64,000 bases of DNA from Bacillota bacterium (GTDB lineage: Bacteria; Bacillota; Clostridia; Oscillospirales; Ruminococcaceae): NCBI GenBank assembly GCA_023429785.1, contig JAEZDD010000003.1, positions 124,001 through 188,000 on the forward strand, written 5' to 3'. The notes under the pieces are model-generated. The model searched no databases, was not told where the DNA came from, and saw only the letters and a list, made by a program, of their open reading frames with translations. Both the position numbers and the translations under genes were made by a program. Of the stretch, positions 42,237-51,935 are shown piece after piece (position 1 is the first letter of the stretch; each line of letters begins with the position of its first letter).

Positions 42237-45200
42237 CTATTCAGTAACTCTCACTGAGTCCTTGTTGTCCATTTTTAATAGCTTTGAGATGCCCTTTTCC
42301 TGCATAGTTACACCATACAGAACATCCGCCTCTTCCATTGTTCCACGTCTGTGAGTGATGACAATGAACTGAGTTGTGTTCGTGAAATTTCTAAGATATG
42401 CGGCATATTTCGCAACATTGACATCGTCAAGTGCCGCTTCAATTTCATCAAGGACACAAAACGGTGACGGCTTCAGCTTCAGAATGGAGAAATAAATTGC
42501 AATCGCTATGAATGCCTGCTCCCCACCGGAAAGCAAGCTAAGGCTCTTGATTACCTTCCCCGGCGGTGCAACATTAATTTCTATCCCTGACTCAAGGACA
42601 TTTGACGGGTCGGTGAGCGTCAGCTCGGCATGACCGCCGCCAAAAAGCTCAACGAAAATCGACTTGAAATTATTATTAATCTCGTTAAAGCTTTCAGTGA
42701 ACATTATTCTCATGCTTTCAGTCAGATTTTCTATCAAATCCTCCAGCTCTTTTTTCGCGTGTTCAACGTCACTAAGTTGCTTTGAGAGGTATTCATATCG
42801 CTCAGCAACCTCCTTATATTCCTCAATCGCTGAAACATTAACATTCCCAAGCCCTCGAATTTTATTTTTAACTTCATTGAGCTGTTTTTGTGAAGCATTT
42901 ATATCAGTTATTTCAACAGCAATAACTGATGCATGTGAACGTGAAAGCTGATACTGCTCCCAAAGCTCAGATATAATATTGTCATAATCTTTTTGTATTG
43001 AAAGCTTTCTTTCCTGAAGCCTTGCCATTTCACGTGAGAAGGTTTCTTTCTCTTCGTTTTTAATTTTCTGGGCATTTCGCTTTTCATTAGCCTCACGCTC
43101 AAAATCCTCGTGCTTTTGTTGCTCGAGCTTAATCAGCTCATCAATTTTTTCAACAGAGGATTTTTTATCATCAAGGCTTAATTTTTTCGCATTTATCTGT
43201 TCATGCTTTTCAAGGATTTTCGCCTTTGTTTCTTCAATCTCAAGCATAAATTCATCCAGGCTTGTCTTATGGTCTTCAACTGACTTTCTTAGCTGGTCTA
43301 AATAAAGAATACACGCTTCCTTATCCTTTTTAAGCTCTATTTGTTTCATTTTCGACTGCGACAATTTTTCAGAAAGCTCGATACGCTGTGAATTAAAATC
43401 ATCCTTCTTTGTCTGAGTTTGAGAAATTTCACTTTCTATACTTCTGATGATTTCGATACAAGAAACCAGCTCAAGCTCTAACGATTCAATCTGATTCTTC
43501 TGTGCCTCAGATTTTTTATCAAGATTTGAAATGAGATTTTCAATTTCAATCGACTTGCTCTGAATTTGCTCCAGCATACTTGCGGTATGCTTCATTTCAG
43601 AATCAAAACGGATTTTATCAGAATTAATATTTGAAAGCTCGAATTTCTCACCCTCGACATCATAGCCTAGCTTGTCCACCTCTGACTGAAGCTGAAAAAC
43701 CTTTGCCTTTAGTTCATTATGCCCTTGAGTCAGGCTCAAAAGCTGATGGCTGATAGAGTCGATTTCATTTTTTCTTGTGAGAACACCGGTTGAACGCGAT
43801 GTGCTTCCCCCAGTGAAGGAACCGCCCGCATTAATAACCTGACCGTCAAGGGTGACAATTTTAAACCTGTATCCGAATTTCTTTGAAATAGCTGTTGCAA
43901 GGTCGATATCCTCAACGATAACAATTCTTCCCAAAAGTGAGCGGATAATACCCAAAAACTCGTTATCATATGAAACAATTTCAGAGGCGAGCGCAATATA
44001 TCCATCCTGACTTTCAAGCCCGTTTTCATTTAATGCATATCCCTTGACTGAGGTAATAGGCAGAAATGTTGCTCGACCGGCATTCTGTTCCTTCAAAAGA
44101 TTAATACAGCGTTTTGCGGTGTCTTCATTTTCAACTATTACGTTTTGAAGTGCCGCACCCAGCGCGGTTTCAATTGCAACGCTATACTTTGTGTCGACCT
44201 TTATTAGCTGTGCAACAGTCCCTCTTATCCCGCTGATTTGACGATTTTTCCCCGCTCTGACAATTTCTTTAACGCTGTGCGCAAACCCCTCCATACTGTT
44301 CTCAAGGTCAGAAAGGAGCTGTGATTTTTGTTTTAGCTCACGGATTTTCATATCGGTCTGAGAAAATTCATTTTTCGCAGATTCTAGCTGATTGCTTTTT
44401 CTCTCAAGCAGCAGATTAAAGCCGTTTAGCTTATTGCTGTGCTCGGAATACTGCTCATTAATCTGACTCAAAGTCAACTCAAGCTCTGATTTTTCTTTTT
44501 CATAAACGTTAATTGCATCAGAAATTTCAGTTTGTTGCAATAAAGCACTTTCAATATTCTGTTTTGTTTCTTCTAAAGTTGATTTAGTTGAATTGATTGA
44601 AAAATCCAGCCCTGATTTTTTTATGTAAAGTGAATTGAGCTGAATATTTTTCGAATTAAAATTGTTGTCGAATTCATTGGCTTCGAAATTCAGCTGGTCA
44701 AACGCATTAGTTGAAATTTCAATTTCATCTGAACACTTCGCCTCCAGAATTTGAATTTCTTCAAGCTTTTTTTGCTGATTAATTATTAAATCGTTAGTTT
44801 GTTCGCCTGAAAGCTTCGACTGCTCTTGCTTTTCCTGAATAGTGATAATTGAGTTATTCAGATGGACAATGTCATTTTCAAAAACGGCGATTTCAGCGAA
44901 AACCTGAGAATTTGAACGCTCTATTTCAAGAATCCTTGAACGGTAATCTTCCGCCTTAACCGTGCTGTTCTGCATATTCCTGTATGCAAGATTGACAGCG
45001 TCCTCAAGCTTCTCGATTTCATTTTCAACAGCTTCATACTCACTGTTGCTCATCAGAAACTTCTCTTCAAAATCATTTAAAGAAAGCTTCAGCTCTTCAA
45101 GCTTATGTAACCATACGGAAATTTCGAGAACTTTCTTTTCCTCCGAAAGGCTAATGAATTTCGTTGCCTTTTCCGACTGAATGCGAAGCGGCTCGACGCG

Positions 45201-45800
45201 TGCTTCAAGCTCGGCAATAATATCACGAAGCCTCAATATATTGTCATATGCGGAGGAAAGGCGGCGCTCAGCCTCCTCCTTCTTATAACGGAATTTTGAA
45301 ATGCCGGCAGCCTCTTCAAAAATTTCACGTCTTTCGTTGCTCTTGCTGCTGACTATTTCGGCAACCCTTCCCTGACCGATAATTGAATAGCCGTCACGAC
45401 CAAGTCCAGTATCCATAAAAAGCTCAATAATGTCTTTTAATCTGACATTCTGACCGTTTATTAAATACTCGCTTTCGCCACTTCTATATAGCTTTCTGGT
45501 CACGCTGACCAAATCATTATCGACAGGAAGCTTTCGTGCTGTATTATCTATATTAAGAGTAACCGCAGCAAAACCAACCGACTTTCTTAGCTGTGTTCCA
45601 GAAAAAATGACATCCTCCATTTTCCCGCCGCGAAGCGTCTTTGAAGATTGTTCACCTAAAACCCAGCGAACAGCGTCGCCAATATTACTTTTCCCACTTC
45701 CATTAGGACCAACAACAGCAGTCAAGCCTTTTCCAAAATCAAGTTTAATTTTGTCGGGAAAGGACTTAAAGCCCTGTAATTCTAATGATTTTAAGTACAA
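42237..45800 (-). CDS. smc: Chromosome segregation protein SMC
   Basis: ATPase that organises and segregates the chromosome with ScpA and ScpB. 1187 aa: N-terminal head with Walker A GPNGSGKSNIGDAVRWVLGE (~32-51), long coiled coils (~165-500 and ~680-1015), a hinge around 515-640 (GIRGTVAQLIKVDTKYSVAIETAL start) and a C-terminal head with signature LSLLSGGEQAFIAIAIYF and Walker B VLDEIEAALDD. It overlaps the upstream radical SAM gene by ten bases and is followed by ftsY. Confidence 0.98.
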   Translation of the reverse strand: MYLKSLELQGFKSFPDKIKLDFGKGLTAVVGPNGSGKSNIGDAVRWVLGEQSSKTLRGGKMEDVIFSGTQLRKSVGFAAVTLNIDNTARKLPVDNDLVSVTRKLYRSGESEYLINGQNVRLKDIIELFMDTGLGRDGYSIIGQGRVAEIVSSKSNERREIFEEAAGISKFRYKKEEAERRLSSAYDNILRLRDIIAELEARVEPLRIQSEKATKFISLSEEKKVLEISVWLHKLEELKLSLNDFEEKFLMSNSEYEAVENEIEKLEDAVNLAYRNMQNSTVKAEDYRSRILEIERSNSQVFAEIAVFENDIVHLNNSIITIQEKQEQSKLSGEQTNDLIINQQKKLEEIQILEAKCSDEIEISTNAFDQLNFEANEFDNNFNSKNIQLNSLYIKKSGLDFSINSTKSTLEETKQNIESALLQQTEISDAINVYEKEKSELELTLSQINEQYSEHSNKLNGFNLLLERKSNQLESAKNEFSQTDMKIRELKQKSQLLSDLENSMEGFAHSVKEIVRAGKNRQISGIRGTVAQLIKVDTKYSVAIETALGAALQNVIVENEDTAKRCINLLKEQNAGRATFLPITSVKGYALNENGLESQDGYIALASEIVSYDNEFLGIIRSLLGRIVIVEDIDLATAISKKFGYRFKIVTLDGQVINAGGSFTGGSTSRSTGVLTRKNEIDSISHQLLSLTQGHNELKAKVFQLQSEVDKLGYDVEGEKFELSNINSDKIRFDSEMKHTASMLEQIQSKSIEIENLISNLDKKSEAQKNQIESLELELVSCIEIIRSIESEISQTQTKKDDFNSQRIELSEKLSQSKMKQIELKKDKEACILYLDQLRKSVEDHKTSLDEFMLEIEETKAKILEKHEQINAKKLSLDDKKSSVEKIDELIKLEQQKHEDFEREANEKRNAQKIKNEEKETFSREMARLQERKLSIQKDYDNIISELWEQYQLSRSHASVIAVEITDINASQKQLNEVKNKIRGLGNVNVSAIEEYKEVAERYEYLSKQLSDVEHAKKELEDLIENLTESMRIMFTESFNEINNNFKSIFVELFGGGHAELTLTDPSNVLESGIEINVAPPGKVIKSLSLLSGGEQAFIAIAIYFSILKLKPSPFCVLDEIEAALDDVNVAKYAAYLRNFTNTTQFIVITHRRGTMEEADVLYGVTMQEKGISKLLKMDNKDSVRVTE

Positions 45801-46801
45801 GCAGTCTCCTCCTCAATAATTTCTATATCATATTCCTTTAGCCTTAACGATGGTATAATTTTAACACTAAATCCAAGATTATTCAATGCAATAATGTTAC
45901 TTTTCTTTTGTCCGACAACCTTGCTGATACTGTTTTTTGGAACGTGAATAATTATATTCCTGCTTTTTAATGAAGATATCTTTGATAAAATTTTGTCAAG
46001 ATAAATCCTGTTATAGCAAAGCTCCTTGAAAGCAGGATGATATATTCCGCCTATCATTTCACTTTCAACCAGCTCTGACGCATGAAGTCCCAGCTTGATT
46101 ATCTTTATATTATTAATCTCAAATAACTCAATCAGCTTTGAGCAAATTTCCACAGCTGTTTCAATGCTGTATGGGATGTATTCGCCTTTTTCAAAAAGTG
46201 TGGCGAGCTTTGTGCCGGTAAGTATAACAACAGGATAAATTCTGACTGTGTCTGGCGAAAGCTTGATTATTTCCTCTGCGGTGAAGATATCAAGCTGAGG
46301 CGTACTCTTATATAAGCCCACCATCATTTGAAGCCCAAGCTCAAAATCATATTGCTTAATCAGCTTAACAGCGCTGATAACAGCTTCGGCTGTGTGCCCC
46401 CTGTCATTTTGAGAGAGGACATAATCATCCATGCTCTGAACCCCAAGCTCAATTGCAGTCACTTTATTTTTTTTCAGGATGCTTAATATTTCATTATCAA
46501 TGCAATCAGGGCGGGTTGAAATCCGAATGCCTTTAAATTTCCCCTCACCAATAAATTCCGAAACGGTATTAAGCAGCGAAAGCATATACTCGCGATTTAT
46601 CGCAGTGAAGCTTCCCCCGAAAAATGCAATTTCAGTATTGCTTTTATCAAGTATTTCATTAAATGCTTTTTCACAGGTTTTTTTAACCTCGCTGAGTGAT
46701 AAAGGGGTTTTTAAGCCTGTTATGCTGTTTTGGTTACAAAAACTGCACTGATTTGGGCATCCATAGTGCGGAACAAAAATCGAAATATTACTATGTGGCA
46801 T
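45791..46801 (-). CDS. Radical SAM protein (Elp3/YhcC-like, substrate unknown)
   Basis: 336-aa radical SAM enzyme. The cluster motif is C-x3-C-x2-C in HYGCPNQCSFCNQ (residues ~12-24), followed by AFFGGSFTAINREYM and GIRISTRPDCID, AIELGVQSMDDYVLSQNDRGH (~117-137), which resemble the Elp3-type radical SAM core. No acetyltransferase domain is present, so it is not full Elp3; the substrate is unknown (tRNA modification is possible). It overlaps rnc by 11 and smc by 10 bases, tying it to that operon. Confidence 0.85.
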   Translation of the reverse strand: MPHSNISIFVPHYGCPNQCSFCNQNSITGLKTPLSLSEVKKTCEKAFNEILDKSNTEIAFFGGSFTAINREYMLSLLNTVSEFIGEGKFKGIRISTRPDCIDNEILSILKKNKVTAIELGVQSMDDYVLSQNDRGHTAEAVISAVKLIKQYDFELGLQMMVGLYKSTPQLDIFTAEEIIKLSPDTVRIYPVVILTGTKLATLFEKGEYIPYSIETAVEICSKLIELFEINNIKIIKLGLHASELVESEMIGGIYHPAFKELCYNRIYLDKILSKISSLKSRNIIIHVPKNSISKVVGQKKSNIIALNNLGFSVKIIPSLRLKEYDIEIIEEETACT

Positions 46802-47471
46802 AGCCCATCAATTCCAAAGCTTCCTTAGCCGCCATCTGTTCAGCCTGCTTCTTGCTTTTCCCTATTCCCTCGCCGATAACATTCGTATTAAGCATAACCT
46901 GAACGGTGAAAGCCTTGTCATGGTCAGGCCCGCTCTCATCAGTCAGATTATATTCCACTTTTTCCTCAGGGTTTTTCTGAACAATTTCCTGAAGGATGGT
47001 TTTGTAATCATTAAAGCCGACGCTTCCGTTTAACGATATATTGTTTGGTATAAAATGAAGGATATGCTTTCTTGCCGCTTCAAGCCCGCCGTCAAGATAA
47101 ATTGCCGCTATAACAGCCTCAAAAGCATCAGCGAGAATGGATGTGCGCTCTCTCCCGCCTGTATGCTCCTCACCTTTTCCGAGCATAATGAATTTCCCAA
47201 GATTAATTTCCTGTGCAAATGAATGCAAGGACTTTTCACATACAAGCGAGGCTCTTATTCTAGTAAGCTCACCCTCGGGCATATGCTTATAATGTTCAAA
47301 AAGATATTCAGACACAACAATAGAAAGCACAGAGTCGCCTAAAAATTCAAGGCGCTCATTGCTTTTGCGAAGCTTTTTATTTTCATTCGCAAAGGAAGAA
47401 TGAGAAAGTGACTCGTAAAGAAGCTTCTCATCCTTAAATTGATAATTAATTATTTCTTGAAATTCTTTCAT
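46791..47471 (-). CDS. rnc: Ribonuclease III
   Basis: Cuts double-stranded RNA in rRNA processing and mRNA turnover. 226 aa: the catalytic domain has the signature ERLEFLGDSVLSIVVSEYLF (~39-58) with the key Glu and Asp, and a second acidic cluster LADAFEAVIAAIYLDGG (~112-128). A dsRNA-binding domain follows (~155-225; DYKTILQEIVQ, GIGKSKKQAEQMAAKEAL). It lies 41 bases downstream of plsX and overlaps the radical SAM gene; acpP, often between plsX and rnc, is absent. Confidence 0.97.
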   Translation of the reverse strand: MKEFQEIINYQFKDEKLLYESLSHSSFANENKKLRKSNERLEFLGDSVLSIVVSEYLFEHYKHMPEGELTRIRASLVCEKSLHSFAQEINLGKFIMLGKGEEHTGGRERTSILADAFEAVIAAIYLDGGLEAARKHILHFIPNNISLNGSVGFNDYKTILQEIVQKNPEEKVEYNLTDESGPDHDKAFTVQVMLNTNVIGEGIGKSKKQAEQMAAKEALELMGYAT

Positions 47472-47512
47472 AATTTCATCTCTTTCATAGAATATAAACA
47501 GCTTATCAACAG

Positions 47513-48523
47513 CTATTCTGCTACTTTTGTTTCAGCCATTAAAGACAGTGAAGATGATATTTCTTCAATTACCTTGTTTTTTGAGAAATTATCTGCTTGT
47601 CTTATTGCGTTATAAAATGCCTTGGCATTAGAGCTTCCATGAGCTTTTATTACCGGCTTAGCTGTCCCTAAAAGTGGTGCACCGCCGTATTCAGAATAGT
47701 CCATTTTTTTCTTGAATGCCTTGACTTTCCCAAGAATTAAAACGGCGGCAAGCTTTGACCTTATCCCTGTCATAAGCATGTCCTTCAAAGTTTTTGAGAA
47801 AAATGAGCCCATCCCTTCATAAAGCTTTAGCATAATATTCCCTGTGAAGCCATCGGCAACAACAACGTCACAAGCTCCCTTTGGAAATTCTCTGGCCTCG
47901 ACATTCCCAATGAAATTAACCGGCGCGGTCTTTAGCTGTGCATAGGTTTCAAGCTCAAGAGTTCTTCCTTTTGATTCCTCAGAGCCAATATTCGCAAGTC
48001 CGACGGTCGGATTTTTTATCCCCATTATCTTGTTCATGTAGCATGAACCCATTATTGCAAACTGAGTTAGCATTTCTGGTCGACAATCTGAATTCGCACC
48101 GACATCAAGAAGCATAGTCGGCGCTTTTTGTGTCGGCATTATTGTTGCTAGCGCCGCTCTTTTTATGCCTTTGAGTCTTTTCACAATAAAAGTTGACCCG
48201 ACCACGAGCGCCCCCGTGCTCCCCGCACTCACAAAAGCATCGCCCTCGCCGTCAGAAAGTGCTTTTAAGCCCACCGCCATTGAACAGTCTGACTTTTCTT
48301 TTATCACCATTGTCGGCTCTTCGCATACATCAATCACCGTATCAGCGTTTTTTATTGAAATGCAGTTGAGCGAAATATTATTTTCCTCAGCAACTTTTTT
48401 TATTGTTTCTTCTTTTCCGACAAGCATAACCTCAACTCCAAGGTTTTCAACAGCCATAGCACTACCTTTAATTACTTCAAGAGGAGCGTTGTCCCCACCG
48501 AATGCGTCAACTATAATTTTCAT
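47513..48523 (-). CDS. plsX: Phosphate acyltransferase PlsX
   Basis: Makes acyl-phosphate from acyl-ACP as the first step of phospholipid synthesis in Gram-positives. 336 aa, starting MKIIVDAFGGDNAPLEVIKG (~1-20), with SAGSTGALVVGSTFIVKRL (~100-118), NIGSEESKGRT and VVADGFTGNIMLKLYEG (~225-241), all typical. It follows trmFO by four bases, so translation is coupled. No fatty-acid genes adjoin it. Confidence 0.97.
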   Translation of the reverse strand: MKIIVDAFGGDNAPLEVIKGSAMAVENLGVEVMLVGKEETIKKVAEENNISLNCISIKNADTVIDVCEEPTMVIKEKSDCSMAVGLKALSDGEGDAFVSAGSTGALVVGSTFIVKRLKGIKRAALATIMPTQKAPTMLLDVGANSDCRPEMLTQFAIMGSCYMNKIMGIKNPTVGLANIGSEESKGRTLELETYAQLKTAPVNFIGNVEAREFPKGACDVVVADGFTGNIMLKLYEGMGSFFSKTLKDMLMTGIRSKLAAVLILGKVKAFKKKMDYSEYGGAPLLGTAKPVIKAHGSSNAKAFYNAIRQADNFSKNKVIEEISSSLSLMAETKVAE

Positions 48524-48527
48524 TCCA

Positions 48528-49835
48528 TTAAATCTCCTTTTCGTTCATTATTATTTGTAATTCTTTAAGTCCTCTGTCCGCCAGCATTTGATATTTCAGC
48601 TTTTTGTCCCTGATTCTTTCAGGAAGCTCGGGGAGAACCCCCATATTCGAGCCCATAGGCTGAAAATTAACAACGCTTTCGTCACTTATATATTTTGAAA
48701 GTGCGCCAAGCATGGTTTCCCTCGGGAATTTTATCTGCTCTTTTCCTAAAAGCTTTCTCGCTAAATTCAGTCCGGCTGAAATCCCGCTTGCCGCTGATTC
48801 GACATAGCCCTCTACCCCTGTTATCTGACCCGCGAAATAAACATTTTCATCACTTTTTAAACAAAAATGCTCGTTAAGTAAGCGTGGGCTGTCAATAAAA
48901 CTATTCCTGTGCATAACGCCATAACGAACAAACTCAGCATTTTCAAGCCCGGTAATTAGAGAGAAAACCCGTTTTTGCTCACCGAATTTTAAATTTGTCT
49001 GAAAGCCGACTAGGTTATAAAGCGACCCCTCGTTATTCTCTTTTCTTAGCTGAACGACAGCATAAGGGCGGCGTTCCGTTCTGGGGTCAATCAGCCCGAC
49101 CGGCTTTAGCGGACCAAAACGCATTGTGTCCTCGCCACGTTTCGCTAAAACCTCGATTGGCATACACCCCTCATAAACCTTGAATTGCTCTTTTTCAAAC
49201 TCTTTGAGAGGTGCACCCTCGGCACCGACAAGTGCATTATAAAAATTCAAATATTCTTCCTTATTCATCGGACAATTAATATAATCATCGTCGCCCTTCC
49301 CGTAGCGGGAGGCGAAAAAAACAAGATTTTTGTCTAGGCTTTCAAAGGTAACAATCGGCGCCGCTGCATCAAAAAAGCTAAGGTAGCTTCCGCACTTTTT
49401 TGAAATACTTTCAGCTAGCCCTCCGCTGGTTAGCGGCCCTGTTGCAATTATAACCTTTCCGTCAGGAATTTCACTTATTTCCTCAGAAAATACTTTTATT
49501 AAAGGGTGAGAGGTTATCTCTTTCGTTACGCAATCGGAGAATTTCTCTCTGTCAACAGCCAATGCTCCCCCAGCCGAAACCTTTGTTTTTTCGGCACATT
49601 CCATGGTGAGCGAGCCGAGTCTTCGCATTTCTTCCTTTAACATTCCAGCCGCCGAATCAACTCTCGCCGCCTTCAATGAGTTTGAGCATACCAGCTCAGC
49701 AAAGCCCTTATATTTGTGAGCCGGAGAGAATTTCAACGGCTTCATTTCAAAAAGCTCGACCTCTATACCATGCTGTGCCAGCTGCCAAGCCGCTTCACAG
49801 CCGGCAAGCCCCGCACCAATAACTTTAACCTTCAT
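48528..49835 (-). CDS. trmFO: tRNA uracil-54 C5-methyltransferase (folate/FAD-dependent) TrmFO
   Basis: Makes ribothymidine at tRNA position 54 using methylene-tetrahydrofolate and FAD. From ATG 49835 it is 435 aa. The FAD-binding GxGxxG is in KVIGAGLAGCEAAWQLAQHG (~4-23), and LVCSNSLKAARVDSAAGMLK (~50-69) holds the conserved Cys. VYFAGQITGVEGYVESAASG (~340) is the second nucleotide motif. Its first 11 bases overlap the end of topA, a conserved arrangement in Firmicutes. Upstream in-frame ATG at 49862 lies inside topA and is unlikely. Confidence 0.96.
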   Translation of the reverse strand: MKVKVIGAGLAGCEAAWQLAQHGIEVELFEMKPLKFSPAHKYKGFAELVCSNSLKAARVDSAAGMLKEEMRRLGSLTMECAEKTKVSAGGALAVDREKFSDCVTKEITSHPLIKVFSEEISEIPDGKVIIATGPLTSGGLAESISKKCGSYLSFFDAAAPIVTFESLDKNLVFFASRYGKGDDDYINCPMNKEEYLNFYNALVGAEGAPLKEFEKEQFKVYEGCMPIEVLAKRGEDTMRFGPLKPVGLIDPRTERRPYAVVQLRKENNEGSLYNLVGFQTNLKFGEQKRVFSLITGLENAEFVRYGVMHRNSFIDSPRLLNEHFCLKSDENVYFAGQITGVEGYVESAASGISAGLNLARKLLGKEQIKFPRETMLGALSKYISDESVVNFQPMGSNMGVLPELPERIRDKKLKYQMLADRGLKELQIIMNEKEI

Positions 49836-51915
49836 TATTATTAATCGCTTTCTCAAAGCCACAATCAGTCTTGTGACATATTAATTTGCCGTTTTTCCCG
49901 CCCTTTTGGAAAAGGGTTGAGCCACAGCGCGGGCATTTATCTGATACAGGAGTGTCCCAGGTCATGAAGCTGCAGGTCGGGTTATCCTCACAGCCGAAAT
50001 ACTTCTTTCCCTTTTTAGATTTTTTCTGCAAAACCTTCTTTCCACAGAAGGGGCAGCTTCCGCCTGTTTCCTGAACAATTTTCTTAGTGTTCTTGCATTC
50101 AGGGAATCCGGGGCAAGCTAAAAACTTCCCGAACCGCCCAATTTTTATCACCATATTTCGTCCGCATTCTTCACAAACTATATCAGTTTCTTCATCGGGG
50201 ACTTTAACACGCTTGCCTTCCATTGCTTCCTCGGCATTTTTAAGCGTCTTGTCAAAATCAGAATAAAATTCCCTGAGTGTTTCAACCCAGCCTTTTTTCC
50301 CCACTTCGACATCGTCAAGATTGCTTTCCATTCCGGCAGTGAATTTCACGTCAACAATTCTGTTGAAATGCTCCTTCATCAGCTCGGTGGTAACCTCACC
50401 CAAAGAGGTCGGCACAAGCTGCTTCGCATCCCTTTCAACATAGCTTCTGGCTAGAATTGTTGTAATAGTCGGGGCATAGGTTGAAGGACGTCCAATGCCG
50501 TTTTCTTCAAGTGCCTTTATCAGCGAGGCTTCAGTATAACGTGGCGGCGGCTGTGTGAAATGCTGATTCCCGTCAAGAGCTTTCACTTTAAGTATATCGT
50601 CCTTTGAGATGGCGGGGAGAACATTGTTATCCTCTGCGTCCTCATCCTTAGACTCCTCATATATAGCAGTAAAGCCGTCAAATTTCACAGAATACCCTGA
50701 TGCTTTGAAGTTACAGGTATTCGCAATAATATCAACCGAAACAGTGTCAAGCAAGGCATTAGCCATCTGACTCGCGATAAACCTATCCCATATCAGCTTA
50801 TAAAGCTTATATTGGTCTGACGAAAGGTTAGCCTTGATTTTTTCGGGGGTTAGCTCTGGAAGTGACGGGCGGATTGCCTCATGGGCATCCTGAGCGTTGG
50901 ATTTTGACTTATATTCCTTTGGTTTTTCGGGAATATATTGCTTCCCAAACCTTTCCTCAATCAGAAGATAAGCCGAATCCCTCGCCTCTTGAGAAATCCT
51001 GAGCGAATCAGTTCTCATATAAGTAATAAGTCCAACAGCACCCATGTCAAGAACATCAATTCCCTCATACAGCTCCTGTGCGGCCTTCATTGTTCGTCTT
51101 GCCTGAAAGCCGAGCTTTCGTGAAGCCTCCTGCTGAAGTGTTGAGGTGGTAAAAGGAGCGGCAGGGGATTTTTTATGAACACTTTTTTTAACGCCTGAAA
51201 CAATAAATTCAGCATTATTCAATAAGCCGAGAATTTCATCGGCTTTCTCTTTATTGGAAATTTCTATTTTCTCACCATTCACGCCTGTGAGTTTTGCTGA
51301 AAATGCCTTTTTGCTTGAGGGAGCGGTGAGCTTTGCGTCGATTGACCAATATTCCTGTGTAACGAAATTTCTTATTTCATTTTCCCTGTCAACAATAATT
51401 CTGACGCATACTGACTGAACACGACCGGCAGAAAGCCCCCTTCTCACCTTTTTCCAGAGAAACGGACTTAGCTTGTATCCGACAATTCTGTCAAGAATTC
51501 GCCTGGCCTGTTGAGCATCCACCAAGTCAATGTCAATAGTCCTCGGGCTGCTCATCCCCGCCTGAATTCCGGTTTTTGTAATTTCATTAAAGGTGATTCT
51601 GTTCTTTTCTTGTGTCGGGAGATTCAGCATCTGAGCCAAATGCCATGAAATAGCCTCACCCTCTCGGTCGGGGTCGGTTGCGAGATAGATGTTTTCGCTT
51701 TTTTTCGCCTGCTTTTTAAGCTCTTTTATTAAACTCTCTTTCCCCTTGATTTCTATATATTGAGGGTTAAAGTTATTTTCAATATCCACACCGATTTTTG
51801 ATTTCGGGAGGTCACGAATATGCCCCATTGAAGCTATTACTTCAAAATTTTCGCCTAAGTATTTTTTTATTGTTTTAGCTTTTGCGGGTGACTCAACGAT
51901 TACTAAATTAGACAT
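49825..51915 (-). CDS. topA: DNA topoisomerase I
   Basis: Relaxes negative supercoils by single-strand passage. 696 aa: TOPRIM domain with the metal-binding DPDRE at residues 81-85, the catalytic tyrosine Tyr299 in GLITYMRTDSLRIS, and three C-terminal zinc-finger units (CEECGRNM then CPGFPEC; CPFCGKKVL then CEDNPTC; CPRCGS then CHKTDC) over ~570-690. The order dprA-topA-trmFO is conserved in Firmicutes. GAGAAA is the weak binding site. It lies 20 bases downstream of dprA. Confidence 0.98.
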   Translation of the reverse strand: MSNLVIVESPAKAKTIKKYLGENFEVIASMGHIRDLPKSKIGVDIENNFNPQYIEIKGKESLIKELKKQAKKSENIYLATDPDREGEAISWHLAQMLNLPTQEKNRITFNEITKTGIQAGMSSPRTIDIDLVDAQQARRILDRIVGYKLSPFLWKKVRRGLSAGRVQSVCVRIIVDRENEIRNFVTQEYWSIDAKLTAPSSKKAFSAKLTGVNGEKIEISNKEKADEILGLLNNAEFIVSGVKKSVHKKSPAAPFTTSTLQQEASRKLGFQARRTMKAAQELYEGIDVLDMGAVGLITYMRTDSLRISQEARDSAYLLIEERFGKQYIPEKPKEYKSKSNAQDAHEAIRPSLPELTPEKIKANLSSDQYKLYKLIWDRFIASQMANALLDTVSVDIIANTCNFKASGYSVKFDGFTAIYEESKDEDAEDNNVLPAISKDDILKVKALDGNQHFTQPPPRYTEASLIKALEENGIGRPSTYAPTITTILARSYVERDAKQLVPTSLGEVTTELMKEHFNRIVDVKFTAGMESNLDDVEVGKKGWVETLREFYSDFDKTLKNAEEAMEGKRVKVPDEETDIVCEECGRNMVIKIGRFGKFLACPGFPECKNTKKIVQETGGSCPFCGKKVLQKKSKKGKKYFGCEDNPTCSFMTWDTPVSDKCPRCGSTLFQKGGKNGKLICHKTDCGFEKAINNNEG

Positions 51916-51935
51916 ATTTTCTCCAATCTATAAAA

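Noticed and set aside
49835..49862. Upstream ATG extending TrmFO by nine residues
   Set aside because: It lies within the topA 3' end, lacks a binding site, and would put extra residues before the conserved FAD-binding strand.
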